Of a stretch of DNA of 64,000 nt, positions 19,030 to 27,681 are shown piece after piece. Source of the stretch: Paracoccaceae bacterium (GTDB lineage Bacteria; Pseudomonadota; Alphaproteobacteria; Rhodobacterales; Rhodobacteraceae); NCBI GenBank assembly GCA_020425125.1, contig JAGQRV010000030.1, forward strand, positions 1 to 64,000. The letters run 5' to 3'. Position numbers and translations under genes: made by a program. Position 1 is the stretch's first letter; each line of letters starts with the position of its first letter. Under the pieces are notes generated by a model. The model did not search any database and was not told the origin of the DNA. It saw only the letters and a list, made by a program, of their open reading frames with translations.

Positions 19030-19713
19030 ATGCTGGCCACGAGACCGTTGGGGCAGGGCGCTGCCTCGAAGAAATACGATGTGCTCACCGCACTCGGGGC
19101 ACATGCCTGCGCGGGCAGCAAGCACCGCCAGAAACTGATCCTTCGGTTCATCACCCTGATCACGGCCCGATACAACTGGCAACGGGACGAGTTGAGCGTG
19201 GGCCGGGCCGAAATGGCGCGCCTCTGGCAGGTCGACGAGCGGACGGTCAAGCGCGAACTGGCAAAGCTCCGGTCGCTGCAATGGCTCACGGTCAAGCGGG
19301 TCCCGGCGCGGGGCAGGGTGGCCGTCTACGCGATCGACTGGCACGTCGTCCTGAACGAGACCCGTCCGGAATGGCGCAATATCGGGCCGGATTTCTCGGA
19401 CCGGCTGATCGCGATGACCGGCGGCACCGAAGAGCCGGAACCGACGTCGACCGTCGTCGCCTTTCCGGCCCCCCCGCTGGGTGACGGCATCTGGGCACGG
19501 ACGCAAGCGGCCCTGCACCAGGCCGATCCTGTCTTCTTCGCAAATTGGCTCATGCACGTGGAGTGCGTGGGGCTGTCTCAGGGAATTCTGGAACTGGCCG
19601 CGCCGACGGCCTTTCACGCACAATATCTGAACACCCATGCCTTGCAGAGGCTGCTGCAATCCGTGCAGGACGAGGCGCCACAGGTGCATCGGATCTTCGT
19701 GCGAAAAAAATGA
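19030..19713 (+). CDS. DnaA-like plasmid replication initiator
   Basis: 227 residues. ATG 19030 is chosen because AGGAG (19019-19023) lies 6 bases upstream; the frame is open back to a TTG at 18937. Residues about 25-105 form a winged-helix domain (ELSVGRAEMARLWQVDERTVKRELAKLRSLQWL, then a basic wing KRVPARGRVAVYAIDW). Residues about 150-212 resemble the N-terminal domain of chromosomal DnaA: WARTQAALHQADPVFFANWL followed by LELAAPTAFHAQYLNTHALQRLL. There is no AAA+ ATPase domain. This architecture is that of the DnaA-like replicases described for Rhodobacteraceae plasmids. Together with parAB it makes a complete replicon module. Confidence 0.82.
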   Translation: MLATRPLGQGAASKKYDVLTALGAHACAGSKHRQKLILRFITLITARYNWQRDELSVGRAEMARLWQVDERTVKRELAKLRSLQWLTVKRVPARGRVAVYAIDWHVVLNETRPEWRNIGPDFSDRLIAMTGGTEEPEPTSTVVAFPAPPLGDGIWARTQAALHQADPVFFANWLMHVECVGLSQGILELAAPTAFHAQYLNTHALQRLLQSVQDEAPQVHRIFVRKK

Positions 19714-19778
19714 GCTGCTTCAGTCGTGGGCAAAACACAGCCAAAACGCACATGACCCGAACGGTTTGAGGGACCGGA

Positions 19779-20660
19779 ATGTGCGAGATCGTCGGCCATC
19801 GCGGCGCGCGAGGCGAGATGCCCGAGAACACTCTGGCGGGTTTTGCCCATTGCTTCAAGATGGGCCTTCAAGCCATCGAGATGGATGTGCATCTGACTGC
19901 CGATGGTCAGGTGGTTGTCTGTCATGATCCGCGGCCCCGTCCGGCCCTGACCCGGAACGCGGACGGTCAGTGGATCGACGCCGACCCGCCCCTGATCGTC
20001 TGCACCCCCTTGGCCGAGTTGAAGCAGTATGACGTGGGTGGAGCCCGGCCCGGCAGTGCTGATGCGGCACAGTTTCCCGGTCAGGCAGTCCTGTCGGGAG
20101 AGCGGATTCCGACGCTGGAAGAGGTACTGAAACTGGCGGTAACGTCAGGACCGGCGGTGCGGCTTGTGATCGAGATCAAGTCGGATCCAACGGATTCCGT
20201 TCAGGCGACGGCGGCACTCGGCTGCGCGGAGGCCGTGGCGGGCTTGCTTCGGGGTCATCCGCTGTCTCGGCTGGCGGTGGTGGAATCCTTCGATTGGGCC
20301 GTGATGGCGCGGTTACGCGACGCGGCGCCCGAATTGAGCCGGGGGTATCTGACCTGCACCGGGATGGCGAGAAAGGGGGGTGCCACGTATTACGAGGGAT
20401 CCCCGTGGCTTGCCGGCCGCCACGACGCTGACCCGGTTGCGCTGGTGGCGGCGGAAGGTGGACAATTCTGGGGCCCCTGGTGCGGCGACGTTGACGCCGG
20501 CGCAGTGACGGCGGCCCGCAAGGCCGGGCTTGGCGTCATCGTCTGGACCGCAAATTCAGATGATGAGATTGCACGGCTGGCCTCTCTGGGCGTCGACGGA
20601 ATCGTCACCGATTACCCGACCCGTGCCCAGCGGATCCTGGCCAGGTCAAGACCCGACTGA
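19779..20660 (+). CDS. Glycerophosphodiester phosphodiesterase
   Basis: 293 residues from ATG 19779 with GAGGGA upstream. The GDPD signature is complete: GHRGARGEMPENTLAGF at the N-terminus, EMDVHLTADGQVVVCHD (the E-x-D metal ligands and the second histidine), VRLVIEIKSD, and ending with VIVWTANSDDEIARLASLGVDGIVTDYP. It cleaves glycerophosphodiesters to glycerol 3-phosphate and an alcohol. No signal peptide, so cytoplasmic, UgpQ-like. It follows the initiator gene by 65 bases on the same strand, but a functional link is not apparent. Confidence 0.92.
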   Translation: MCEIVGHRGARGEMPENTLAGFAHCFKMGLQAIEMDVHLTADGQVVVCHDPRPRPALTRNADGQWIDADPPLIVCTPLAELKQYDVGGARPGSADAAQFPGQAVLSGERIPTLEEVLKLAVTSGPAVRLVIEIKSDPTDSVQATAALGCAEAVAGLLRGHPLSRLAVVESFDWAVMARLRDAAPELSRGYLTCTGMARKGGATYYEGSPWLAGRHDADPVALVAAEGGQFWGPWCGDVDAGAVTAARKAGLGVIVWTANSDDEIARLASLGVDGIVTDYPTRAQRILARSRPD

Positions 20661-20845
20661 GCCTCCGGAAGCGGCCCTTCGCGGGACGGAGTAAACGAAA
20701 AATTTACCATTCGCGCGCTACCCAAAAGGTGCGGGCGGGGGTGGGGGCTCCCCGCCCCACCGAACACCCGAAGCACATGGCCCACCATGGTCCCGCGGCG
20801 ATGCGGACCGCCAGAACGCCGCCGATCGCGATTGCCGATGGCGGG

Positions 20846-22363
20846 TCAGAGGGCCTCGCGGATGCGGGCGACCACCATCTCGGGATCGCCGGTCGCATCC
20901 ACCAGAGGCCAGTCGGGTGGCCGGGACGTTGTCTCCGCCAACTGGCGCCGAAGCACGGTGACATCGGCGTCCGAGGCGTCGTCCCGGCGGGCGCCGATCC
21001 GGGATTCCAGCGTTCCCGGATCGGCGTGAAGCCACAGACCGCGAAACGGGACGCCGCAGCGCGCCGCCGCGGCCCGCGCGGCGTGGCGTTCTTCGGTGGC
21101 GAGAAACGTCGCGTCCAGAATCACCGAATGTCCGGCAACAAGGATCGCCTCGGCGCGCTCGAAAAGCCGCGCATAGACCCTGGCCGAGACCTCCGCGCGA
21201 TAGGCCGAGCGCGGAAGCGGCGTCAGCGCGGCAACGCCATAGATCGCCTTTCTCTCCACGTCGCTTCTGATCTGGATCGCGCCGGGGGCCGCGCCGATCT
21301 CCGGCGCCAGACAGCGTGCCACGGTAGACTTGCCGCTGCCCGACATTCCGCCGATGGCAATGAGGCGGGGTGGCGCCGGGGTGAGGAACGCGGCGGCTTC
21401 GTCCAGATAGGCCCGGGCATCGGACTTGAGCCGGTCCGCGTCGCCGGCATTCATGGCCTGCACGTCGACCATCGCGCGGATGGCTGCGCGTACGGAGAGG
21501 AAGAGGGGCAGGGGGGCCAGTGCCCCCGAATCCGCGGATGCCTCGAGCCAGGCCGTCAGAGTCGCAGTCGCAGCCTCCCGGAGCCCGCGGTGGAGCATGT
21601 CCATGAGGAGAAAGGCGAGATCGTAGGCGATGTCGCACGTCCCGAGGCGTTCGTCGAATTCCAGCGCGTCGAACGGCACCGGCCGTCCGTCGATCAGGAC
21701 GAGGTTGCGCAGATGCAGGTCGCCATGGCAGCGCCTGACTGCGCCCGCCCGACTGCGGGCGGAAAGGCGCGGGGCGTGGACCTCAAACGCGGTGCGCAGG
21801 GCGGCGTCGAAGCGGCGGATCTCGTCGGCGCCGAAGACCTGGGTCATTCCGGCGAACGCGCGGGACAGTTCCTCGACGATTTCGCCAATGAGGACCGCAC
21901 CATCCTCCGGTTTCCGCTCTGCGTTGGCATGGTAGCGCGCCACCGCCGCGCCCAGAGCCGTCGCAAGGGCGCGGTCGAGCCCGCCCGCGTCGGCAATCGC
22001 GGACAGCTCCGCACCCTCGGGAAACCGGCGCATCAGCAGGACATGGTCCACGACCTCGCCCGGACCGTCGAAGCCGAGCCGCCCCCTGGTTTGACGGGTG
22101 ATGGTCGCGACGCGCCGATAGATCATCGGGGCTGCCGGGCGGTTCAGCGACAATTCGCGGTCCAGCGCGGCGCGCCGCTTCCCGGGCGTGGAGAAGTCGA
22201 GATATTCGTATCGGACGGCACGCTTCAGCTTCATCGCCTGGTCCCCGGCGAGGAAGACGATGGCCGAATGGGTGGCAATCTCCTTCGGGGCCGTGCCCCC
22301 GTGGGTGGCGGGATCGCGCAGAAACGCGAGGACCTCGGCCTGGCTGTCTTCGGGTTCGGGCAT
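20846..22363 (-). CDS. Aminoglycoside phosphotransferase-like / P-loop kinase fusion
   Basis: 505 residues from ATG 22363 (GGAG about 9 bases upstream). The N-terminal half is a phosphotransferase of the APH/choline kinase fold with the catalytic loop CHGDLHLRN at 212-220 and a downstream FDALEFDERLGTCDIAYDLAFLLMD carrying the metal aspartates. The C-terminal part is a P-loop kinase (AAA_33 type) with GGMSGSGKST at 338-347 and a DATFLATEERHAARAAA lid-like segment. This two-kinase architecture is widespread and its substrate is unknown. Antibiotic resistance should not be inferred from the APH fold alone. Confidence 0.85.
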   Translation of the reverse strand: MPEPEDSQAEVLAFLRDPATHGGTAPKEIATHSAIVFLAGDQAMKLKRAVRYEYLDFSTPGKRRAALDRELSLNRPAAPMIYRRVATITRQTRGRLGFDGPGEVVDHVLLMRRFPEGAELSAIADAGGLDRALATALGAAVARYHANAERKPEDGAVLIGEIVEELSRAFAGMTQVFGADEIRRFDAALRTAFEVHAPRLSARSRAGAVRRCHGDLHLRNLVLIDGRPVPFDALEFDERLGTCDIAYDLAFLLMDMLHRGLREAATATLTAWLEASADSGALAPLPLFLSVRAAIRAMVDVQAMNAGDADRLKSDARAYLDEAAAFLTPAPPRLIAIGGMSGSGKSTVARCLAPEIGAAPGAIQIRSDVERKAIYGVAALTPLPRSAYRAEVSARVYARLFERAEAILVAGHSVILDATFLATEERHAARAAAARCGVPFRGLWLHADPGTLESRIGARRDDASDADVTVLRRQLAETTSRPPDWPLVDATGDPEMVVARIREAL

Positions 22364-22454
22364 GGATGCGACTCCGGGGCTGATCCGGATCTGGCACGGA
22401 TGCGCCGCTTGCGCGGTGCGGCAGGTCAACGCGGGCGGATCGCGGACGACGGGG

Positions 22455-23438
22455 TTACGGCACCAGAACCGCCGCCCCCTGCAGCCGGCCATAGCGCAGG
22501 TCGTCGAGTGCCTGGTTCGCCTCGGCCAGCGGGTAGGCCACCGTTTCCGTAACCACCCCGGCGGCCTCGGCCAGCGGAAAGAACGCCTCACCGTCGGCGC
22601 GGGTCAGATTGGCGACCGAGACGATCTCGCGTTCGCCCCAGAGATCGGCATAGGGAAATCCGGGGATGTCCGACATGTGAATGCCGCCGCAGACGACTCG
22701 CCCGCCTTTCCTGACCGTCTTGAGCGCGGCCGGGACCAGTGCGCCGACGGGCGCGAACAGGATCGCGGCATCCAGCGTGGCCGGGGGCGAGGCATCCGAA
22801 TCTCCGGCCCAGACGGCGCCGAGCTTGCGGGCGAAGGTCTGCGCGGCCGTATCGCCGGGCCGGGTGAAGGCGAACAACTCCCGCCCCTGATGCCGGGCGA
22901 TCTGCGCCATGATATGCGCCGCGGCGCCGAATCCGTAGATGCCGATGCGTCGGGCTTCCCCGGCCATGACCAGGCTGCGGAAGCCGATCAGCCCGGCACA
23001 GAGCAGCGGCGCGAGCGCGACCGGATCGGCCGATTCGGAGAGCGGAAAGACATAGGCCGCGTCGGCGATGCAGAACTCGCCGTAGCCGCCGTCACGGGTG
23101 TAGCCGGTAAAGAGCGGCGCATCGCAGAGGTTCTCGCGGCCCATGGCGCAGAACGGACAGGTGCCGCAGGTATGCCCGAGCCACGGCACGCCCGCGCGCT
23201 GGCCCAGCGTCAGCCCGGTGACGCCGGGGCCGATCGCATCCACGCGCCCGACCACCTCGTGTCCCGGAACCAGCGGGTGGCCCGGAAACGGCAACTCTCC
23301 GTCGACGATATGAAGGTCGGTGCGGCAGACGCCGCACGCCTCCACCGCGATCCGCACTTCGCCTGGGCCCGGCTCGGGCCGCGGCAGATCCGCCGGCCGG
23401 AGCGGGGTGCCGGGGCGGTCGAGCACCATGGCGCGCAT
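22455..23438 (-). CDS. Zinc-dependent alcohol dehydrogenase (MDR family)
   Basis: 327 residues, ATG 23438. Catalytic zinc ligands are visible as ACGVCRTDLH and PGHEVVG, with a third cysteine in APLLCAG. The structural zinc lobe is CGTCPFCAMGRENLC. The Rossmann segment is IGIYGFGAAAHIMAQIARHQG, a variant of the usual GxGxxG. This most resembles the AdhP-like or AdhA-like group oxidising simple alcohols with NAD. The gene starts 9 bases after the phasin gene on the same strand and is probably cotranscribed with it. Confidence 0.88.
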   Translation of the reverse strand: MRAMVLDRPGTPLRPADLPRPEPGPGEVRIAVEACGVCRTDLHIVDGELPFPGHPLVPGHEVVGRVDAIGPGVTGLTLGQRAGVPWLGHTCGTCPFCAMGRENLCDAPLFTGYTRDGGYGEFCIADAAYVFPLSESADPVALAPLLCAGLIGFRSLVMAGEARRIGIYGFGAAAHIMAQIARHQGRELFAFTRPGDTAAQTFARKLGAVWAGDSDASPPATLDAAILFAPVGALVPAALKTVRKGGRVVCGGIHMSDIPGFPYADLWGEREIVSVANLTRADGEAFFPLAEAAGVVTETVAYPLAEANQALDDLRYGRLQGAAVLVP

Positions 23439-23447
23439 GGGCCGAGG

Positions 23448-23783
23448 TCAGCTCTTCATCGAATCGAGAGCGCGGGCGGTGGCGTCCTGGAACATGCGGA
23501 CGAATTTTTCGGACTCGTCGGAGTATTCGTCCATCGCGCGGCGCAGAAAGTCCTCCTGCAGGGCGCGGGCTTCCTCCAGGCTGCCGCAGGTCAGAATCTT
23601 CTGCTGGACCCGCACGTTTTCGCGCAGGCGGTGGCTGAGAAACTGCATCCATTCGCCGTAGAAGCGCGAGACATTCTCGGCCATTGCCGTGTTGAGCGTC
23701 GTGACCGCCTCAAGGCCCGACTTCTGGAGTTCGGCAAGGTTTTCCGGTGCGGCGGACTGGGCCAACTTGCTTACCTTGGTCAC
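23448..23783 (-). CDS. Phasin family protein
   Basis: 111 residues, ATG 23783, all-helical by composition. Seen: LAELQKSGLEAVTTLNTAMAENVSRFYGEWMQFLSHRLRENVRVQQKILTC, then EEARALQEDFLRRAMDEYSDESEKFVRMFQDA, which follow the phasin pattern. Phasins coat polyhydroxyalkanoate granules in the cytoplasm. No PHA synthase lies in this window, though CoA transferase and MaoC/Pta genes elsewhere in it relate to acyl-CoA turnover. Confidence 0.8.
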   Translation of the reverse strand: MTKVSKLAQSAAPENLAELQKSGLEAVTTLNTAMAENVSRFYGEWMQFLSHRLRENVRVQQKILTCGSLEEARALQEDFLRRAMDEYSDESEKFVRMFQDATARALDSMKS

Positions 23784-23919
23784 GGATTGATCCTCCCTGG
23801 CTGGTCATCGGCGTGGGCGTACATGCCGGCACCGTGAAAGCTGGCGGGTTCGGGCCCCGCGGCGCCATGGTGACACGCGGTGCGAGTCGCGACAACGCGG
23901 CACCTCTGCCCGCCCGGTG

Positions 23920-24795
23920 TCATCGGCCGGCGGCCGCGTCGAGGAAGGTTCTGCCGAGAGCGAGCGCCCGGAGCGTTGCGGCGGGGTCATAGACGAGGGT
24001 CGAGAGAGCCGACCTGTCCTGCTGGTCGAAGCCGTGCGTCACACCGTCGAACGTCACCAAGCTCACCGGCCGACCCTGTGCCGCCATGCGCTCGGCCACG
24101 TCGCGGCAAGGGGCGTCGCCGGTCACCAGATCGCCCTCCGCCAGGATCATCAGCACCGGAATGTCGAGGTCCCAGCCGTCCCGCGCCACCCGCGAAGCGG
24201 CCCCGCAATAGGGATAGAGCAGGATCGCGCCTTTCAGGCCAGCGGCATTCCCTTCCGCCGAGCCGTCCGGCCAGGCCGTCAGTCCCGGCGGCGGCGGCCG
24301 CCCGGCAACGAAGCTGAGATAGTCGAGGACGGCCCAGCCGCCGTGGGACGCGCCGAGCAGCACGATCCGGCTGCTGTCGATCTGCGGCAGGGCGCGCAGG
24401 TCGGCGAGCGCCACCGCGACGTCTCCGGCCCGGACCTCGCCGCTGAGTGTCTGGCCGGCGCAGACCAGCCGCCAGAGGTCGAGCGTGTCGAGGCCGCGCG
24501 GGGTGTGGCTGTCGACGATCAGCGACGCCCAGCCCTGGCGCCACGCCATCGTCGCCCACCTTTCCATGTTGTCGCGCGGACCGTCGCAGCCCGAGAAGAG
24601 GACGAGCGCAGGGTAGGGGGGCGGCGTGTCGGGAGTGAGCAGCCGGTAGTGCGGCGCAAGCAGCGCCGAGCGCTCCGCCGGGCTTTGCCGGCGGGCCAGA
24701 AATCCGGTCACCTGTCCGAGCGTGTTGAGGCCGACGAGCAGACCCAGCCCCGTCAGGATCGTCAGCACGACGGCGATCTTGCTGCGCCGTCGCAT
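23920..24795 (-). CDS. Dienelactone hydrolase-like alpha/beta hydrolase, membrane-anchored
   Basis: 291 residues. ATG 24795 shares its A with the TGA of the preceding gene (TGATG). An uncleaved anchor or signal sequence lies at residues 7-30 (IAVVLTILTGLGLLVGLNTLG). The hydrolase fold shows PALVLFSGCDGPRDNMERWA, the nucleophile elbow GASHGG, the acid in ILAEGDLVTGD and the catalytic histidine in DGVTHGFDQ. The substrate is unknown. Coupling to the next hydrolase suggests a shared envelope role. Confidence 0.8.
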   Translation of the reverse strand: MRRRSKIAVVLTILTGLGLLVGLNTLGQVTGFLARRQSPAERSALLAPHYRLLTPDTPPPYPALVLFSGCDGPRDNMERWATMAWRQGWASLIVDSHTPRGLDTLDLWRLVCAGQTLSGEVRAGDVAVALADLRALPQIDSSRIVLLGASHGGWAVLDYLSFVAGRPPPPGLTAWPDGSAEGNAAGLKGAILLYPYCGAASRVARDGWDLDIPVLMILAEGDLVTGDAPCRDVAERMAAQGRPVSLVTFDGVTHGFDQQDRSALSTLVYDPAATLRALALGRTFLDAAAGR

Positions 24796-26456
24796 CAGAA
24801 GGGCGGCGGGCGTGCGTCGAAGATCGCCTTGAGCGTCGCGGCACGCGCAGGAGCCCAGCCCTCGGGGTCCACTGCGGCCGCCCAGGCGTCGACATAGTCG
24901 CGGGCGATGTAGTAATGGCCGTAGCCCGGCACCTTCAAGGATATCGCCATGTCCAGGGCAAGCTGGAACATGGTCACGACCGGGAACCAGCGGAATTCCG
25001 GCGCGACGTCCGGGGCACGGGGCTCCTGCATCCAGTCGGGCCTGCGCAGCCCCGAGGACCAGGTGAAATTGACGATGGCGTCGCTGCCGTATTGCAGGAA
25101 GACCAGCCGGATCGGACCCCAGGGCGCGGCGAACTGTTCCAGCCCGCCCTGCTGGTTGGCGACCCGCACGAGCGAGCCGTTGCCGAAGCGCGGCCGCCAG
25201 GCCGGGCTGTCCCGAAGCCGCCCGTTCCGGACATCCTGCCAGAACCGGCTGAGGAAGGGCGAGCCGGCCCAGACCGCGCCGTCGATCGGCGCAGCGAGGA
25301 TGTCGAGGATCGGCAGGGTCTGCTGCGAATTGAAGGCACCCTGGCTCAGTCCGTGGACGAACAGCCGCGGTCGGCGGTCTTCGGGCAGGGTGAGCCAGTA
25401 TTCGTAGATCGTGTCGAAGAGGATGCGGGCCTGGTCGATCCCGTATTCCGGCGCGACCCACAGCGAGAGCACCGATGTCAGGTAGGAATACTGGACCGCG
25501 ACGGTTGCGACATCCCCGCCCATGATGAAGTCGAGCGTGTCGTGACCGCCCGGATCCATCCAGCCCGTACCAACGGGGACAACGACGACGAGCGCCTTTC
25601 GCGCGAACCCCTCCTGACGGATCAGTTCCTTCAGAGCGAGATCGGCCCGCGCCTGGGCCGTCTCGGCCGAGCGGCGTCCGACATAGACGCGCACGGGGTC
25701 CATCGCACCGGGGCCGGAAAACGCGGCGATCTCCGATGCCGTCGGCGCGCGCGAGACGAAAGAGCGGCCCCAGCGTCCCATCTCTCCCCATTTGATCAAG
25801 GACGAAGAACTGCCGGTCTTCTGCGGGTCTTCCGGACGCGGAATTTCAGGCTCGATGAGGACATCGGCAGCCTCGAAGGACGCGTCCGCGGCGTTGAGCG
25901 CGCGGCGGATCAGGACACCGTCGATCAACGCCCAGAACAGAAACAGTGTGAGCGTGAAGCCGAGGGCCAAGCCGATCCGGGGCGGGACGATCCGGTTGGT
26001 CCACCGGGTCAGGCGCCGACGCATAAGCGCGAAGCCCCGCGCCACGATCCAGAGCAGCAGGAATGTGGCCAGGCCGGTCACGGCGATTGTCGCCGGGGGC
26101 CCTTCCGGAACCGGGGGCAATTCGACGGCCCGACGGACCGCGTTCTGCCAGGCATCGGCCCGGAAGAGGCCGTAGCCGCAGATCAGCAGCGCCAGTGCGG
26201 CGGACCCGATCAGGGTGCTACGACGCTTTGCCGGACGGGGCAGGGGGAGGCCGAGGAACTGCCAGGTCCAGACCAGGAGGCCGCCGAGTTCGTGCCCGAT
26301 CGCCGCGACGAGTCCGCCCAGCACGCCCTGCATCACCGCTTCGCGCGGCATCAGGGACGGCGTCAGCGAAGCTGCGAAGAAGGCCGCGGCCAGGACCAGT
26401 CCCAGTCCGCTGACGGCATGCCCTGCCGCGGTATCCGATCTGCGCGGGCGGTCCAT
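24795..26456 (-). CDS. Membrane alpha/beta hydrolase with N-terminal TM domain
   Basis: 553 residues from ATG 26456 (AGGGAG 8 bases upstream). The first ~200 residues contain about four membrane helices; the rest is an alpha/beta hydrolase domain with a nucleophile elbow HGLSQGAFNS, a GTGWMDPGGHDTLDFIMGGD segment, and a terminal GYGHYY where the histidine could be catalytic. This arrangement matches the two-part alpha/beta-hydrolase family (PF15420 plus PF10081) known from actinobacteria and alphaproteobacteria. Function is not established; lipid or wax-ester hydrolysis is a guess. It overlaps the downstream hydrolase gene by one base. Confidence 0.8.
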   Translation of the reverse strand: MDRPRRSDTAAGHAVSGLGLVLAAAFFAASLTPSLMPREAVMQGVLGGLVAAIGHELGGLLVWTWQFLGLPLPRPAKRRSTLIGSAALALLICGYGLFRADAWQNAVRRAVELPPVPEGPPATIAVTGLATFLLLWIVARGFALMRRRLTRWTNRIVPPRIGLALGFTLTLFLFWALIDGVLIRRALNAADASFEAADVLIEPEIPRPEDPQKTGSSSSLIKWGEMGRWGRSFVSRAPTASEIAAFSGPGAMDPVRVYVGRRSAETAQARADLALKELIRQEGFARKALVVVVPVGTGWMDPGGHDTLDFIMGGDVATVAVQYSYLTSVLSLWVAPEYGIDQARILFDTIYEYWLTLPEDRRPRLFVHGLSQGAFNSQQTLPILDILAAPIDGAVWAGSPFLSRFWQDVRNGRLRDSPAWRPRFGNGSLVRVANQQGGLEQFAAPWGPIRLVFLQYGSDAIVNFTWSSGLRRPDWMQEPRAPDVAPEFRWFPVVTMFQLALDMAISLKVPGYGHYYIARDYVDAWAAAVDPEGWAPARAATLKAIFDARPPPF

Positions 26457-26556
26457 TGCTCGGCTCCCTGCGGCCTCTGTCCGCTCGGTAGCACGCAGGA
26501 TCGGACCGGCCAAGCGCGTGGCCCGGGCGGCAGTCCGACCTGCCGCGACGCCGCCG

Positions 26557-26979
26557 TCAGCCGATCCGGTTGCCGCCGGCGTCGAGGATCAGAGAGCCGT
26601 CCTCCTTGGCAAGCGGTCCCGGTGGCCAGCGGTCGAGAAGGTCCAGCACGATCTCGGACGGGCGGCACAGCCGCACCCCGCGCGGTGTCGCGACGATGGG
26701 CCGGTTGACCAGAACCGGGTGCAGCAGCATTGCGTCCAGGATTGTGCCGTCGTCCACTGCCGGATCCGTCAGGCCCAGAGTCTCCGCCGGCGATTTCGAG
26801 GTCCGTAGCGCACTGCGCGGGGTCAGATCCGCCGCGGCGAACAGGGCAAGAAGTTGCGGCCGCGTCCAGCCGGTGTCGAGATAGGGGATGACCACGGGGG
26901 TGTAGCCCGCCGCCTCGATGATGCCGAGCACGTTGCGCGACGTGCCGCAGCCGGGATTGTGATGAATCACAACTGTCAC
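26557..26979 (-). CDS. arsC: Arsenate reductase, glutaredoxin-coupled ArsC
   Basis: 140 residues. The catalytic cysteine is in HHNPGCGTSRN near the N-terminus, followed by IPYLDTGWTRPQL, and the arginine-containing LVNRPIVATPRGVRLCRPSE typical of the Grx-linked ArsC/Spx fold. It reduces arsenate to arsenite with glutathione and glutaredoxin. It is the last gene of a three-gene operon, 3 bases after the aquaporin gene. Confidence 0.93.
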   Translation of the reverse strand: MTVVIHHNPGCGTSRNVLGIIEAAGYTPVVIPYLDTGWTRPQLLALFAAADLTPRSALRTSKSPAETLGLTDPAVDDGTILDAMLLHPVLVNRPIVATPRGVRLCRPSEIVLDLLDRWPPGPLAKEDGSLILDAGGNRIG

Positions 26980-26982
26980 CGC

Positions 26983-27681
26983 TCACTCCGCAGGGGTCTG
27001 GACGGCCCGGTCGCCGCGGCCGTCCGCCGGATAGAGGAGCCAGCCCATCGCGACCACGGCGACGACCGCACCGATCAGTTCGGCAATGATGAAGGCCGGC
27101 ACGTCGAGGGGCCGGATCCCGGCAAAGGTGTCGGAAAAGCCGCGCGCAATGGCGACGGCTGGATTGGCGAACGAGGTCGAGGCGGTGAACCAGTAGGCGG
27201 CGGTGATGTAGAGCCCGACGAGCCAGGGCACGGCGTCGCCGCGGAAGCGAATCCCGGCCAGGATCGTGGTGACCAGACCGAAGGTGGCGACCAGTTCGGC
27301 CAGCCACTGCGCCGGACCCGAACGCACGGTGTGCGAGATCTGCCAGACCGGCAGTTCGAACATGGCGTGGGCGAGCAGGCTGCCGGCGATGCCGCCGAGA
27401 ATCTGGGCCACGACGTAAAGCGCGGTCTCGCGCGAGCCGATCTCGCGCCGGATCAGGAAGGCGAGGCTGACCGCGGGATTGAAATGCGCGCCGGAGACCG
27501 GTCCGAAGCAGGTGATGAGCACGACGAGGATCGCGCCCGTCGGAATGGTGTTGCCAAGAAGCGCGAGCGCCACGTCGTCGGTCAGGCGGTCGGCCATGAT
27601 GCCGGAGCCGACCACCGTTCCGACAAGGAGGCCGGTACCGAGCGCCTCGGCCGCGAGGCGGCGCGAAAGATCGAACTGCAT
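26983..27681 (-). CDS. Aquaporin/MIP channel in an arsenic operon (AqpS-like)
   Basis: 232 residues; ATG 27681 overlaps the stop of the upstream arsC (TGATG). Both pore signatures are present: HFNPAVSLAF and FANPAVAIAR, six membrane helices and two half-helices. In Sinorhizobium meliloti an aquaglyceroporin, AqpS, replaces the arsenite pump in the ars operon, letting arsenite leave by diffusion after reduction. Its position between two arsenate reductase genes strongly suggests the same role here. No arsB or acr3 pump is visible. Confidence 0.88.
   Translation of the reverse strand: MQFDLSRRLAAEALGTGLLVGTVVGSGIMADRLTDDVALALLGNTIPTGAILVVLITCFGPVSGAHFNPAVSLAFLIRREIGSRETALYVVAQILGGIAGSLLAHAMFELPVWQISHTVRSGPAQWLAELVATFGLVTTILAGIRFRGDAVPWLVGLYITAAYWFTASTSFANPAVAIARGFSDTFAGIRPLDVPAFIIAELIGAVVAVVAMGWLLYPADGRGDRAVQTPAE

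Noticed and set aside
20846-22363. Aminoglycoside resistance gene
   Set aside because: The APH fold is fused to a P-loop kinase in a widespread housekeeping-type family; no evidence for drug substrates.
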